DNA from: Planctomycetaceae bacterium
GTDB taxonomy: Bacteria > Planctomycetota > Planctomycetia > Pirellulales > Pirellulaceae
Assembly (NCBI GenBank): GCA_024642765.1
Contig: JAHEAM010000134.1
Location: 1-9,092 of the forward strand
DNA length: 9,092 bases
Direction: 5' to 3'
The notes under the pieces: model-generated
What the model was told of the DNA's origin: nothing
The model's input: the letters and a program-made list of their open reading frames with translations, nothing else
Databases searched by the model: none
Program-made: the position numbers and the translations under genes
Shown: one piece after another, positions 1-6,848 of the stretch
Layout of the letters: every line of letters begins with the position of its first letter
Position numbering within the stretch: the stretch's first letter is position 1

Positions 1-154
1 GACCGTATTTGAAAATTCTTGAGCGATCGGTTGTGCTGATTAGGGAGGCAGCGTCGTTTTTTTTGAACCCGTTGGGTTTGACGTCTCGATAAAATTCGCG
101 ACGATTTGTGTATCGAATTTTTCTCTCAACCATGAACTGATTCTCGGAAGCAGC

Positions 155-547
155 ATGAAAGTCGCCGGCGTCGCCATTTCCCAAGCAAAAACCGTTTCCG
201 CGGAAGTTACGGTCGCCAAGACCATCGAGTTTATGCTTGCGGAAGACGTCTCAACCCTATTAGTTACGGACGAAATGGGACGGGTGGCCGGGATTATTAC
301 GGAGTCAAGGTTGTTGGCCTGTGCATTCGATCCCTCATTGCGAGCCGATCCAATCAGCCTTCACATGGAACGTAAATTAATTTCGATTCGGCCCAACTAT
401 CCGCTGGAACGCATTGTCGAGACCTTCATTCTTCACCGCGTTAGGCATTTGCCAGTCATCGGTTTGGACAAGCAGCCGCTTGGGATTTTGAGTCGCCGCG
501 AACTGTTGCGAGAGCTAATTCGTATCGACAACCCGGCGCTGATCTAA
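155..547 (+). CDS. Stand-alone protein with two CBS domains
   Basis: A 130-residue protein made almost entirely of a tandem CBS pair (Bateman module). CBS1 covers about residues 9-57 and ends in the typical 'GRVAGIITESRLL' strand-helix. CBS2 covers about 73-122 with 'VRHLPVIGLDKQPLGILSRREL'. Such modules bind adenine nucleotides or related ligands and usually sense energy or ligand status for a partner protein; no catalytic or membrane segment is visible. The ATG at 155 is the first usable start: an upstream ATG at 132 is closed after two codons by TGA. A GGAAG lies about 6 nt before the start and is a modest ribosome-binding site. The gene is probably monocistronic, since 352 bp separate it from the next solid gene. 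The domain call is secure; ligand and partner are unknown. Confidence 0.9.
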   Translation: MKVAGVAISQAKTVSAEVTVAKTIEFMLAEDVSTLLVTDEMGRVAGIITESRLLACAFDPSLRADPISLHMERKLISIRPNYPLERIVETFILHRVRHLPVIGLDKQPLGILSRRELLRELIRIDNPALI

Positions 548-899
548 GGCAATTATTTTGGACAAAGGGTGAACTGATGTCGCAGGCGAATGGACTTTCG
601 GAATTCAAATCCGATAACCGATTTTTGTCCTTGCCAAACGGCGATTTCTGTTGATACTTTTCGTATGCAGGAAGATGACCATTAGTGTTGTGGATGCTGC
701 CCTTTTAGACTTGAAATTCTGGAAAAGATCCGAGTATTTCGCGATAAAAATTAGCCATTTTGATCAAAAAAGGTCGATTGAAAACTTTAAGACGCTAATG
801 AATCAAACTTTGCGCGTGTTTGGGCAAAGTTGTTTGGGTGCAAATTGTTCGGATAACTAAAGAATTCCTGACAACGAAATCGTTAAAGAACTGAGTTGA
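548..899. other. 352-bp AT-rich stretch without a convincing gene
   Basis: No recognisable gene. Two plus-strand frames are open but unconvincing. One at 577-654 runs ATG to TGA for 25 codons, with AAAGGG about 7 nt upstream, so it could be a leader peptide. The other at 651-860 gives 69 codons from a TTG start, or 61 from the ATG at 675. Its product has no family resemblance, no good ribosome-binding site and an AT-rich composition unlike the neighbours. The stretch probably holds the promoter of the metallopeptidase/ATP-grasp pair, but I cannot name -35/-10 boxes with confidence. Confidence 0.5.
806..844. repeat. Inverted repeat overlapping a near direct repeat, possible operator
   Basis: AACTTTGC (806-813) and GCAAAGTT (824-831) form a perfect 8-bp inverted repeat with a 10-nt spacer. 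Overlapping it, TGTTTGGGCAAA (817-828) recurs as TGTTTGGGTGCAAA (831-844), the two copies starting 14 bp apart. The element sits 56 bp before the metallopeptidase start, a sensible place for a regulator site or leader hairpin. No T-run follows, so it is not a standard terminator. Any function is inference; a chance AT-rich repeat is possible. Confidence 0.3.
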
Positions 900-1958
900 A
901 TGAAAAAGAAATACAGCCCATTATCGCGAATAAAGCTACCTCTAGGAGCCAATAGAATCGGGCAGCTCACCGAAGAACAATTGCTTGACACCCGCATTTG
1001 CGATCTTGGTTTGCGGATTGATGAGTCTCCGTTGCAGGAAACGATAGAGCAACTTTATGGTGAATTGACTGAGCGAGGAATTCGCTGTCGCCCGAATTGT
1101 TGGTTAAGCGATGAGTGGTTTAGCCCTGACGGAATCCCTGGCATCGCGATACCGTTTTACTTGGCAAATCCCAGGCTCGTTCGACTGGAACGAAAACAGA
1201 TGATGGAGGTTGAGGGCGGCACGCGGAACTCATTGCTGAAGATTCTTCGGCACGAGGCGGGACACGCGATCGATACGGCCTATCGACTGCATCGGAAACG
1301 CTCGTACCGCGAAGTTTTTGGAAATTACTTCTCGCCCTACCCTGAGTACTATCGCCCGCGACCGAACAGCAAAAGTTATGTGACGCATCTCGAACCTTGG
1401 TATGCTCAAAGCCATCCATCTGAAGATTTCGCGGAAACGTTTGCGGTATGGCTGGCGCCCGGCAAACGTTGGAAAAATGATTACAAAGGATGGAGAGCTC
1501 TCCACAAACTCGAATTTGTTGACGAGATGATGACCGAATTGATCAACGTTGTTCCGAAGGTCAAATCCAAAATGCGGATCGAGTCGGTTAGTGGAATAAC
1601 GAAGACGCTTCGGGAACACTACCGGGCCTTGCACGAAAAATTCGAAATCGATTGTGCTCCCGAGAACTTTGAAGCTCATTTGCGTAAGTTATTTCCACAG
1701 ACGCAAACGAAAAAAAGTGATTCGGCTGCGTTTTTGCTTAAGAAATACCGCTCAGAAGTTTGTCGCGTTGTGTCCCAATGGACGGGCGAAAACCTTTATA
1801 ATGTTCATCAGGTCTTAGGGAAGATGATCGAAAGTGCTGAAGGGCTTGGGCTGACAGTATCCGGCGATTTGTCGACACTAAAGTATCGCTTGATTGCGAT
1901 GGTCACGACCGTCACCATGAATACATTACACGGAAGCCAGCACAGAGTAGCTCTATGA
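900..1958 (+). CDS. Putative zinc-binding metallopeptidase (HEAGH type)
   Basis: A 352-residue protein with a zincin signature: 'LRHEAGHAID' places H118, E119 and H122 as two zinc-binding histidines and the catalytic glutamate. About 50 residues later 'HPSEDFAETFAVWL' (172-185) offers acidic third-ligand candidates E175, D176 and E179. The layout, HExxH then a conserved Tyr/Pro-rich linker then an H-P-x-E-D-x-A-E-T block, resembles the 'putative zinc-binding metallopeptidase' (Peptidase_Mx-like) families. There is no signal peptide or membrane segment, so it should act in the cytoplasm. The C-terminal 80 residues are helical without a known motif. The start ATG at 900 has only a weak AAAGAA upstream. 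The TGA stop overlaps the next gene's ATG by 4 bp (ATGA), implying translational coupling to the ATP-grasp enzyme. The metalloprotease fold is well supported; substrate is unknown. Confidence 0.82.
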   Translation: MKKKYSPLSRIKLPLGANRIGQLTEEQLLDTRICDLGLRIDESPLQETIEQLYGELTERGIRCRPNCWLSDEWFSPDGIPGIAIPFYLANPRLVRLERKQMMEVEGGTRNSLLKILRHEAGHAIDTAYRLHRKRSYREVFGNYFSPYPEYYRPRPNSKSYVTHLEPWYAQSHPSEDFAETFAVWLAPGKRWKNDYKGWRALHKLEFVDEMMTELINVVPKVKSKMRIESVSGITKTLREHYRALHEKFEIDCAPENFEAHLRKLFPQTQTKKSDSAAFLLKKYRSEVCRVVSQWTGENLYNVHQVLGKMIESAEGLGLTVSGDLSTLKYRLIAMVTTVTMNTLHGSQHRVAL

Positions 1959-2986
1959 AAAAACTTCGAGTCAATGTGCTGATGCACGATTCGCTCGTGC
2001 CACCTGACTCGATCGCAGGCCTATCGGACGAAGAAATCCAAGAATGGAAAATGGAGTACGACGTTGTTACGACGCTCAGAAACATTGGTCACGACGTCGT
2101 GCCGTTGGGGATCTCCGACGACTTGGGGGTTCTGCGAAAAACGATTACTGAATTCAAGCCAGACGTTGCCTTCAACTTGCTCGAAGAATTCAACGGTGTA
2201 GGCGTCTATGATCAGCACATTGTCAGTTACTTGGAACTGTTGAAGCAGCCATACACTGGCTGTAATCCACGCGGCCTGCTGTTGGCTCACGACAAGCCGT
2301 TGGCCAAAAAGATTTTGGCCTTTCACCGTATTAGAACGCCTGGGTTCTTTGTCGCTCCGCTGGGCAAGAAGATTCCGAAGGCTCGCGGTGTTTCCTATCC
2401 CATGATCGTGAAAAGCGTTTCAGAAGAGGCGTCACTTGGCATCACCGAATCATCCGTCGTTTATTCCGATGATGAATTGATCGATCGCGTTGAATATATT
2501 CATACGGAACTGCGAACCGATGCGTTGGTCGAATCGTTTATCGAAGGCCGTGAGATGTACGTGGGGATTTGTGGCAACCGCCGCCTGACGACATTTCCGA
2601 TTTGGGAACTGAAGTTCACCAAAGCCCCCGCAGGAATGCCGCAGATTGCGACGGCAAAAGTTAAATGGGATTTCAAGCATCAAAAGAAACTCGGTATCGT
2701 GACCGAAGAAGCGCACGATCTCGATCCAGTTCTTGCCCGCAGCATTACGAACACTTGCAAGCGAGTTTATCGTAGTCTCAGTCTCAGCGGTTATGCGCGA
2801 ATTGACTTGCGCGTCACGGATTCGGGAGGCATTTTTGTCTTGGAGGCGAACCCCAACCCAAACTTGTCTTTTGGTGAAGACTTTGCCGAATCAGCCGAAG
2901 TAGGTGGCATTGGCTATGAAGATTTACTGCAACGCATTCTGCAACTCGGCCTCACCTATCAAGCCGAATGGCGCGCCGTCGAGTAA
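1955..2986 (+). CDS. D-Ala-D-Ala-ligase-like ATP-grasp enzyme of unknown substrate
   Basis: A 343-residue ATP-grasp protein of the Ddl branch. The N-terminal domain contains 'VAFNLLEEFNGVGVYDQHIV' (71-90) and 'YTGCNPRGLLLAHDKPLAKK' (100-119), whose lysine K114 matches the Ddl 'DK' site. 'PMIVKSVSEEASLGI' (149-163) carries ATP lysine K153 and a loop equivalent to the Ddl serine loop. Next come 'FIEGREMYVGI' (195-205) and the metal-binding end: D284 in 'RIDLR', then E297 and N299 in 'LEANPNPNLS'. These enzymes form acyl-phosphates and join a carboxylate to an amine. The HGxxGEDG motif of true D-Ala-D-Ala ligases is absent, replaced by the FNLLEEFNG segment, so I do not call it ddl. Length is normal for the fold. 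It starts inside the stop of the metallopeptidase gene, so the two products are probably made in fixed ratio and work on one pathway. Confidence 0.85.
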   Translation: MKKLRVNVLMHDSLVPPDSIAGLSDEEIQEWKMEYDVVTTLRNIGHDVVPLGISDDLGVLRKTITEFKPDVAFNLLEEFNGVGVYDQHIVSYLELLKQPYTGCNPRGLLLAHDKPLAKKILAFHRIRTPGFFVAPLGKKIPKARGVSYPMIVKSVSEEASLGITESSVVYSDDELIDRVEYIHTELRTDALVESFIEGREMYVGICGNRRLTTFPIWELKFTKAPAGMPQIATAKVKWDFKHQKKLGIVTEEAHDLDPVLARSITNTCKRVYRSLSLSGYARIDLRVTDSGGIFVLEANPNPNLSFGEDFAESAEVGGIGYEDLLQRILQLGLTYQAEWRAVE

Positions 2987-3038
2987 TTGTTGCTGCTGTC
3001 TTTTCGACGTTTGGCTTTACGACCATCGCCTCACGATA

Positions 3039-3057
3039 CGCCTAATCGTTGTAGGCG
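3039..3057 (-). terminator. Hairpin between convergent genes, possible terminator
   Basis: CGCCTA (3039-3044) and TAGGCG (3052-3057) form a perfect 6-bp stem with a 7-nt loop. It overlaps the TAG stop (3042-3044) of the minus-strand regulator and lies 52 bp beyond the end of the convergent ATP-grasp gene. No T-run follows on either strand, so a classical rho-independent terminator is doubtful. Confidence 0.3.
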
Positions 3058-4457
3058 AATCCCGGTGTTTCTAGTCCCAGTTTTCGCATCTTTTTGTAAA
3101 GAGTTGTGCGGTTAATTCCAAGTTGGTCTGCCGTTGCATTCCGGCTCCAATTATTGTCGCGCAACGTTTGTAAGATGATCTGACGCTCGGGTCCCTCGAG
3201 TGCTTCCTTTAACGTCAACTTTTGGCTGCCCTTGGACATGGAAACGGCATTTTTGGGTGCAATACCTTCGGTAACTTGAGCGGGTAAGTCTTCGGTACCA
3301 ATCCGCGACTGTTTTCCCAGCAGAACGGCGCGTTCAATTATGTTTTGCAACTCACGAACGTTTCCAGGCCAACGGTAGTTTTGCAAGGAAGTCATCGCTT
3401 GTGAGTCGAATCCATCAAACGAGCGACCTGTTTCACGGCAGACCTTTTGTAAGAAATAGTCTGCCAACGCAGGAATGTCATGCACGCGTTCGCAAAGCGA
3501 CGGTAACTGCAAGTTGATGATGTTGATGCGATAATAAAGATCTTGGCGGAAGCGACCTTCCGCGACGGCTGCGTTCAAGTCTTCGTTGGTGGCCAGCACG
3601 ACACGTGTGTCGGCCTTGAACGTCTTCGTTCCACCCACCTGTTCAAATTCAAACTCTTGCAGAACCCGTAATAATTTGACTTGCAACGCAGGCGAGGCAG
3701 TACCGATTTCGTCTAGGAACAATGTGCCGCCTTCGGCCAATTTGAATTTGCCCTCTTTGTTTCCGGTCGCGCCAGTAAAGGCCCCTGCGACATGCCCGAA
3801 CAATTCGCTTTCGAGCAGATTTTCTGGCAGTGCCCCGCATGCAACCTCGATAAACGGTCCACGTTTGCGAGTGCTGCGTTGATGGATCGCCCGAGCCAAT
3901 AACGACTTGCCCGTTCCACTTTCGCCTGTGATCAGAATTGTGGTTTTCGTGTCGGCCACACTGTCGATGATTTCAAATGCACGCCGCATCCGCGCGTCAT
4001 TTCCCACGATATTTTCAAGACCAAACTTGTTGTCCAACTGCGAACGCAAGTTTTTGTTTTCTTCGACAACTTGGTGGTTCGACAACGCTCGGTCAATCGA
4101 CATCAGCAGTTCGTCGTCGATCAATGGTTTTGTCAGCAGGTCAAAGGCGCCGGCCCGGAGTGCCGAGATTCCAGTGTCCGGCGTTCCGTAGCCCGTCATC
4201 ATGATCACAGAGGTTTTGGGGAATCTGCGCTTTGATTCGTTGAGAACTTCGAATCCGTCTTCGTTGCCCAGACGCACGTCGATCAAGGCAATATCGATTG
4301 GTTCCGAGTTCATCGCTTCGAAAGCCTGCCTGCTATTAGAGGCTGTCCAAACTTCGAAACCCAATTCAACGAGCCAGTCGCCCATTGACCGCACAAGGCT
4401 TTGATCGTCGTCAACAAGTAACAAACGTGTTGGCTTTTTTGATGAAGTCGATTGCAT
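3042..4457 (-). CDS. Sigma54-dependent response regulator, NtrC family
   Basis: A complete three-domain activator of 471 residues. The receiver (about 10-125) has the acidic pair in 'LLLVDDD' (12-18), phospho-acceptor D60 in 'IALIDVRLG', T88 and K110. The AAA+ domain (about 150-385) has Walker A 'GESGTGKS' (178-185), the sigma54-contacting 'GAFTGA' (225-230), Walker B 'LFLDE' (246-250), the 'GRFRQDLYYR' finger region (301-310) and 'WPGNVREL' (363-370). A Fis-type helix-turn-helix occupies about 435-462. All catalytic motifs are intact, so it should be phosphorylated, oligomerise and open sigma54 promoters. I chose the ATG at 4457; the frame extends to a TTG at 4541, but the added 28 residues do not look like protein and precede the usual receiver start. 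No histidine kinase is adjacent, so the partner and target genes are unknown. Confidence 0.95.
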   Translation of the reverse strand: MQSTSSKKPTRLLLVDDDQSLVRSMGDWLVELGFEVWTASNSRQAFEAMNSEPIDIALIDVRLGNEDGFEVLNESKRRFPKTSVIMMTGYGTPDTGISALRAGAFDLLTKPLIDDELLMSIDRALSNHQVVEENKNLRSQLDNKFGLENIVGNDARMRRAFEIIDSVADTKTTILITGESGTGKSLLARAIHQRSTRKRGPFIEVACGALPENLLESELFGHVAGAFTGATGNKEGKFKLAEGGTLFLDEIGTASPALQVKLLRVLQEFEFEQVGGTKTFKADTRVVLATNEDLNAAVAEGRFRQDLYYRINIINLQLPSLCERVHDIPALADYFLQKVCRETGRSFDGFDSQAMTSLQNYRWPGNVRELQNIIERAVLLGKQSRIGTEDLPAQVTEGIAPKNAVSMSKGSQKLTLKEALEGPERQIILQTLRDNNWSRNATADQLGINRTTLYKKMRKLGLETPGFAYND

Positions 4458-4727
4458 ATTGGTTTTCAAAACGTGGTGAAACGGGAACGCTCGATTAGAA
4501 ATATGTAGGTCACAGTTCGGTGTGGTCAACAAATGTCGCAAAATTCCATCAAAACAACATTCGTGGTAAGTATTGCGGCGTGCGAATCCGCATAATCGGT
4601 GCAGTTAGTCAAATCGGAGCTTTGAAATCGTTGTCGCGCAAAAAGTCGCAGGCATGGCCCAGGGAATCCGTTCGGACTACGATAGAGCATTGCCTCTAAT
4701 AATTCCTAGAAAAGATTGCACATTTAG
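4458..4727. promoter_or_regulatory. Divergent intergenic region between the two response regulators
   Basis: These 270 bp separate the starts of the minus-strand NtrC-type regulator and the plus-strand LuxR-type regulator, so both promoters must lie here. I looked for a sigma54 -24/-12 element (GG, 10 nt, GC) and for clear -35/-10 pairs and found none I would defend. No RNA gene or long repeat is visible. The regulatory label rests on position only. Confidence 0.4.
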
Positions 4728-5360
4728 ATGAGCATTTCTCTATTGCTCGGCGACGACCAACCTGTTGTGATCGAAGGCCTGCAAAGCTATTTTCGCGACC
4801 AAGAGATGAACATCGTCCATGTTGCTCGAACGACGGACGAACTTGTCGACTGGATTGTTCGGCCTTTGGTACAGGTGGTGATTACCGAAAGTCGACTGGG
4901 CAACCAAGACACGTTGGGCCGGTTGAGCGACTTATCGCTCGAACGTAAGCTTCCACCCGTAATATTCTTCTCCGGTGATGGCAACTTGACACCACTGGCT
5001 CGTGCGCTAGCGATGTCCGCTTACGATTACGTCGGTAAACACGAACCGTTGGATGTTCTCCGCGATGCCATTGTCGGTGCGGCTACATCAAAACCCGTTG
5101 ATGAGTCGCGTCCTATTCGTCAACGGCGTGTTCAAATGACCGCGACCAAGGGAAACTTTTCGAAAAACTCTCCACTGACGCGTCGTGAAATTCAAGTCTT
5201 GAGGCACGTTTCAATGGGCTTGAGCAACCGAGAAATTGGTATGTCATTGGGCATTAGTGTCGAGACGACCAAAGAGCATGTGCAGAATATATTGCGCAAG
5301 CTAGATGTGAACGACCGAACCCAAGCGGCCATCTGGGCCCTCCGCCGCGAGTTGGTTTGA
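4728..5360 (+). CDS. NarL/LuxR-type response regulator with Glu at the phosphorylation site
   Basis: A 210-residue protein with an N-terminal receiver-like domain (about 3-120) and a C-terminal LuxR-type helix-turn-helix (about 147-206, 'LTRREIQVLRHVSMGLSNREI' onward, with 'KEHVQNILRKLDVNDRTQAA' as recognition region). The receiver keeps the metal-binding acidic pair D9-D10, S82 at the Ser/Thr switch position and K104. The strand that should end in the phospho-acceptor Asp reads 'VVITESRLG', placing E54 (codon GAA, 4887-4889) at that site. Glutamate there commonly mimics phosphorylation, so the protein may be locked active or use another signal. The DNA-binding half is fully conserved, making it a probable transcription factor. 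It is divergent from the NtrC-type gene, with no kinase beside it. The start ATG has no strong ribosome-binding site. Confidence 0.92.
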   Translation: MSISLLLGDDQPVVIEGLQSYFRDQEMNIVHVARTTDELVDWIVRPLVQVVITESRLGNQDTLGRLSDLSLERKLPPVIFFSGDGNLTPLARALAMSAYDYVGKHEPLDVLRDAIVGAATSKPVDESRPIRQRRVQMTATKGNFSKNSPLTRREIQVLRHVSMGLSNREIGMSLGISVETTKEHVQNILRKLDVNDRTQAAIWALRRELV

Positions 5361-5384
5361 GTGAGTTGACTCTTGTGTCTAATG

Positions 5385-5405
5385 GATGCGCGGCCGTCCT
5401 GCATC
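5385..5405. terminator. Hairpin between convergent genes, possible bidirectional terminator
   Basis: GATGC (5385-5389) and GCATC (5401-5405) pair across an 11-nt GC-rich loop, between the end of the LuxR-type gene (5360) and the end of the minus-strand thioredoxin (5422). There is no run of T on either side. Position is the main argument. Confidence 0.25.
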
Positions 5406-5421
5406 GCAACTATTTTGCGAA

Positions 5422-5853
5422 TTAATAGGCAGAGCGAACGAATTTTGTTAGTTCGGCTTTGGACATGCCACCGATTTCTTGTGCAACGACTTCGCCATCG
5501 CGGAAAATTAAGAATGCGGGAATGCCAGTGATTTTGTACTTTCTCGCGAGTCCGGAAGCATCGTCCACATTGACCTTGCAAACTTTGATTTCATCTTTTA
5601 ATTCAACACTAACCCTACCGACCGTAGGTGACATGGCTAAACAGGGGCCTCACGAAGGGGACCAAAAGTCGACTAATACCGGCTTGTCGGAATTAATAAT
5701 TTCAGATTCAAAGTTATCTGCCGTGACATCGACTATCAACCCATGGTCGGACGCCGTTTCCGGACCGGTTTGCGCGTTGCATCCAAATAAGCTGCAAATT
5801 GCAATCAAGTAACAAAATTGAAGAAAGTCTCGCGAGTGCATTTTCATTTTCAT
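5422..5853 (-). CDS. Selenocysteine-containing lipoprotein thioredoxin (UGPC active site, TGA read through)
   Basis: One thioredoxin gene of 143 codons interrupted only by an in-frame TGA at 5652-5650 (codon 68). Before it the product reads 'KPVLVDFWSPS', after it 'GPCLAMSPTVGRV', so TGA sits exactly at the first Cys of the WCGPC motif and the resolving Cys (71) remains. Downstream the fold is intact: 'CKVNVDDASGLARKYKITG', the cis-proline loop 'GIPAFLIF', and 'DGEVVAQEIGGMSKAEL' to a TAA stop. Residues 1-25 form a lipoprotein signal, with a hydrophobic stretch and lipobox L-F-G-C25, placing the enzyme outside the cytoplasmic membrane. The likely role is thiol-disulfide or selenosulfide redox chemistry. 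ATGs lie at codons 1, 3 and 5; GGA is 8 nt before codon 3 (5847), the likeliest start. The gene lies 44 bp after the aldo/keto reductase gene on the same strand. The alternative, a nonsense mutation or base-call error, is less likely given the exact position and intact downstream sequence. Confidence 0.85.
5614..5652 (-). promoter_or_regulatory. Candidate bacterial SECIS element after the selenocysteine UGA
   Basis: On the minus-strand mRNA the UGA (5652-5650) is followed after 21 nt by CCUAC (5628-5624), loop GGUCG (5623-5619) and GUAGG (5618-5614), a perfect 5-bp stem. The apical loop starts 26 nt after the UGA with two G residues, and contains GGUC, the core I recall from the E. coli fdhF SECIS loop contacted by SelB. 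Spacing and loop fit the general bacterial SECIS pattern. The lower stem is irregular and I cannot place a bulged U with confidence. Confidence 0.65.
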
Positions 5854-5897
5854 TTTCCAGAATGTAAGGTCAAGTTTCTCAGTTGCTGTACGTTAGT

Positions 5898-6848
5898 TTA
5901 CTGATTCCAGAGCCAATCAACGGTATAGGGACCATTGGGTAATTCCCAAAACGTTCCGTCAACGTATCGATAGCCAGCGTCTAATCTCGCAATTTGTTGA
6001 ATGTTTTCATTGGAAAGTGCTAGGTCAGCCGCCGCCAAGTTTTGCTGCAAACGAGCTTCATTTGCCGATTTGGGAATCGCAATCGTGTTTCGACAAACGG
6101 CCCACGCCAAGAGTATCTGGCCGGGCGTCGCATTGTGTTCGGCCGCAATGTTCTTGATGACGTCATTGGTCAGCAGGCTTGGTTCATTTGCCCGTTTCAT
6201 GGCCTCGGGTCGATCGCCGGATCCCAAAGGTGAATAGGCCGTGAACGCGATGCTATGATCGTGGCAGAATTGCACAAGCTCGGATTGTTGCAGGTAGGGG
6301 TGCGACTCCACTTGGTTCACCGCCGGGACGATTCCTGTTGAATCAATCAAGTGATTCAGTTTCGGAATATTAAAATTCGAAACGCCGATTGCTCGACATT
6401 GTCCACGTTCGACGCACTGTTGCATTGCCTCCCAAGTATTCTCAAGCGGAGCCTCATTCAATGACAAGAATTGATGACCGTCGTCAGCTCGAATCACTTC
6501 CAGTTTTTGCGCCACCGGCCAGTGCATCAGATAAAGGTCTAGGCACTCGAGCTGCAATGCCTGCAAGGACTCTTCGATGGCGGTTCGAACTTCTTTCGGC
6601 TCGTGACGATTGTTCCACAATTTTGAAGTGATCCACAGATCTTCTCGCTTCACACCGCTCTTAATCGCATTTTTGAGACCCTTCCCAACGCCCGACTCAT
6701 TTTCATAAATCCAAGCGCAATCAATATGGCGGTATCCGATTGAGACCGAATACTCGACAACCCGTTCTGCTACCTCGGGCGACATTTTCCAAGTACCAAG
6801 GCCCAGGGCTGGAATACTTTGGCCATTTGCAATTTCGATTTGCTTCAT
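5898..6848 (-). CDS. Aldo/keto reductase, NADPH-dependent
   Basis: A 316-residue (alpha/beta)8-barrel oxidoreductase of the AKR superfamily, at the family's usual length. The N-terminal 'IPALGLGTWKM' hairpin is followed by the catalytic tetrad: D43 and Y48 in 'HIDCAWIYENE', K76 in 'ITSKLWN' and H109 in 'LMHWPVA'. Further signatures are 'AIGVSNFNIPKL' (153-164), 'VNQVESHPY' (177-185), 'AYSPLGSGDRP' (204-214) and the cofactor-phosphate segment 'IPKSAN' (258-263), which indicates NADPH preference. It reduces aldehydes or ketones to alcohols in the cytoplasm; the C-terminal loop that sets substrate choice ends in 'YTVDWLWNQ' and is not diagnostic. The ATG at 6848 is preferred over the in-frame TTG at 6887, because the barrel begins a few residues after it. 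No clear Shine-Dalgarno is seen. The selenothioredoxin follows 44 bp downstream, so both may share a transcript. Confidence 0.94.
   Translation of the reverse strand: MKQIEIANGQSIPALGLGTWKMSPEVAERVVEYSVSIGYRHIDCAWIYENESGVGKGLKNAIKSGVKREDLWITSKLWNNRHEPKEVRTAIEESLQALQLECLDLYLMHWPVAQKLEVIRADDGHQFLSLNEAPLENTWEAMQQCVERGQCRAIGVSNFNIPKLNHLIDSTGIVPAVNQVESHPYLQQSELVQFCHDHSIAFTAYSPLGSGDRPEAMKRANEPSLLTNDVIKNIAAEHNATPGQILLAWAVCRNTIAIPKSANEARLQQNLAAADLALSNENIQQIARLDAGYRYVDGTFWELPNGPYTVDWLWNQ

Noticed and set aside
57..78. T8 tract next to the AACCC/GGGTT hairpin as a rho-independent terminator
   Set aside because: On the plus strand the T tract precedes the hairpin, and on the minus strand it becomes an A tract, so the order is wrong on both strands.
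3..92. Plus frame open from the window edge to TAA, possibly the 3' end of an upstream gene
   Set aside because: Only 29 codons, includes a run of eight T, and shows no recognisable motif; it cannot be told from chance.
651..860. 69-codon plus-strand ORF
   Set aside because: TTG start, no adequate ribosome-binding site, no family resemblance and AT-rich composition; kept only as part of the intergenic description.
1955..2986. Naming the ATP-grasp enzyme ddl
   Set aside because: The N-terminal HGxxGEDG motif of D-Ala-D-Ala ligases is missing, and the gene is paired with a peptidase rather than cell-wall genes.
4458..4541. 28-residue N-terminal extension of the NtrC-type regulator from a TTG
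   Set aside because: The receiver domain begins right after the ATG at 4457, and the extension has no typical receiver or linker character.
5422..5634. Independent short thioredoxin ORF starting at an internal ATG (MSPTVGRV...)
   Set aside because: It would lack the first third of the fold and the active site; it is the downstream half of the TGA-interrupted selenothioredoxin.
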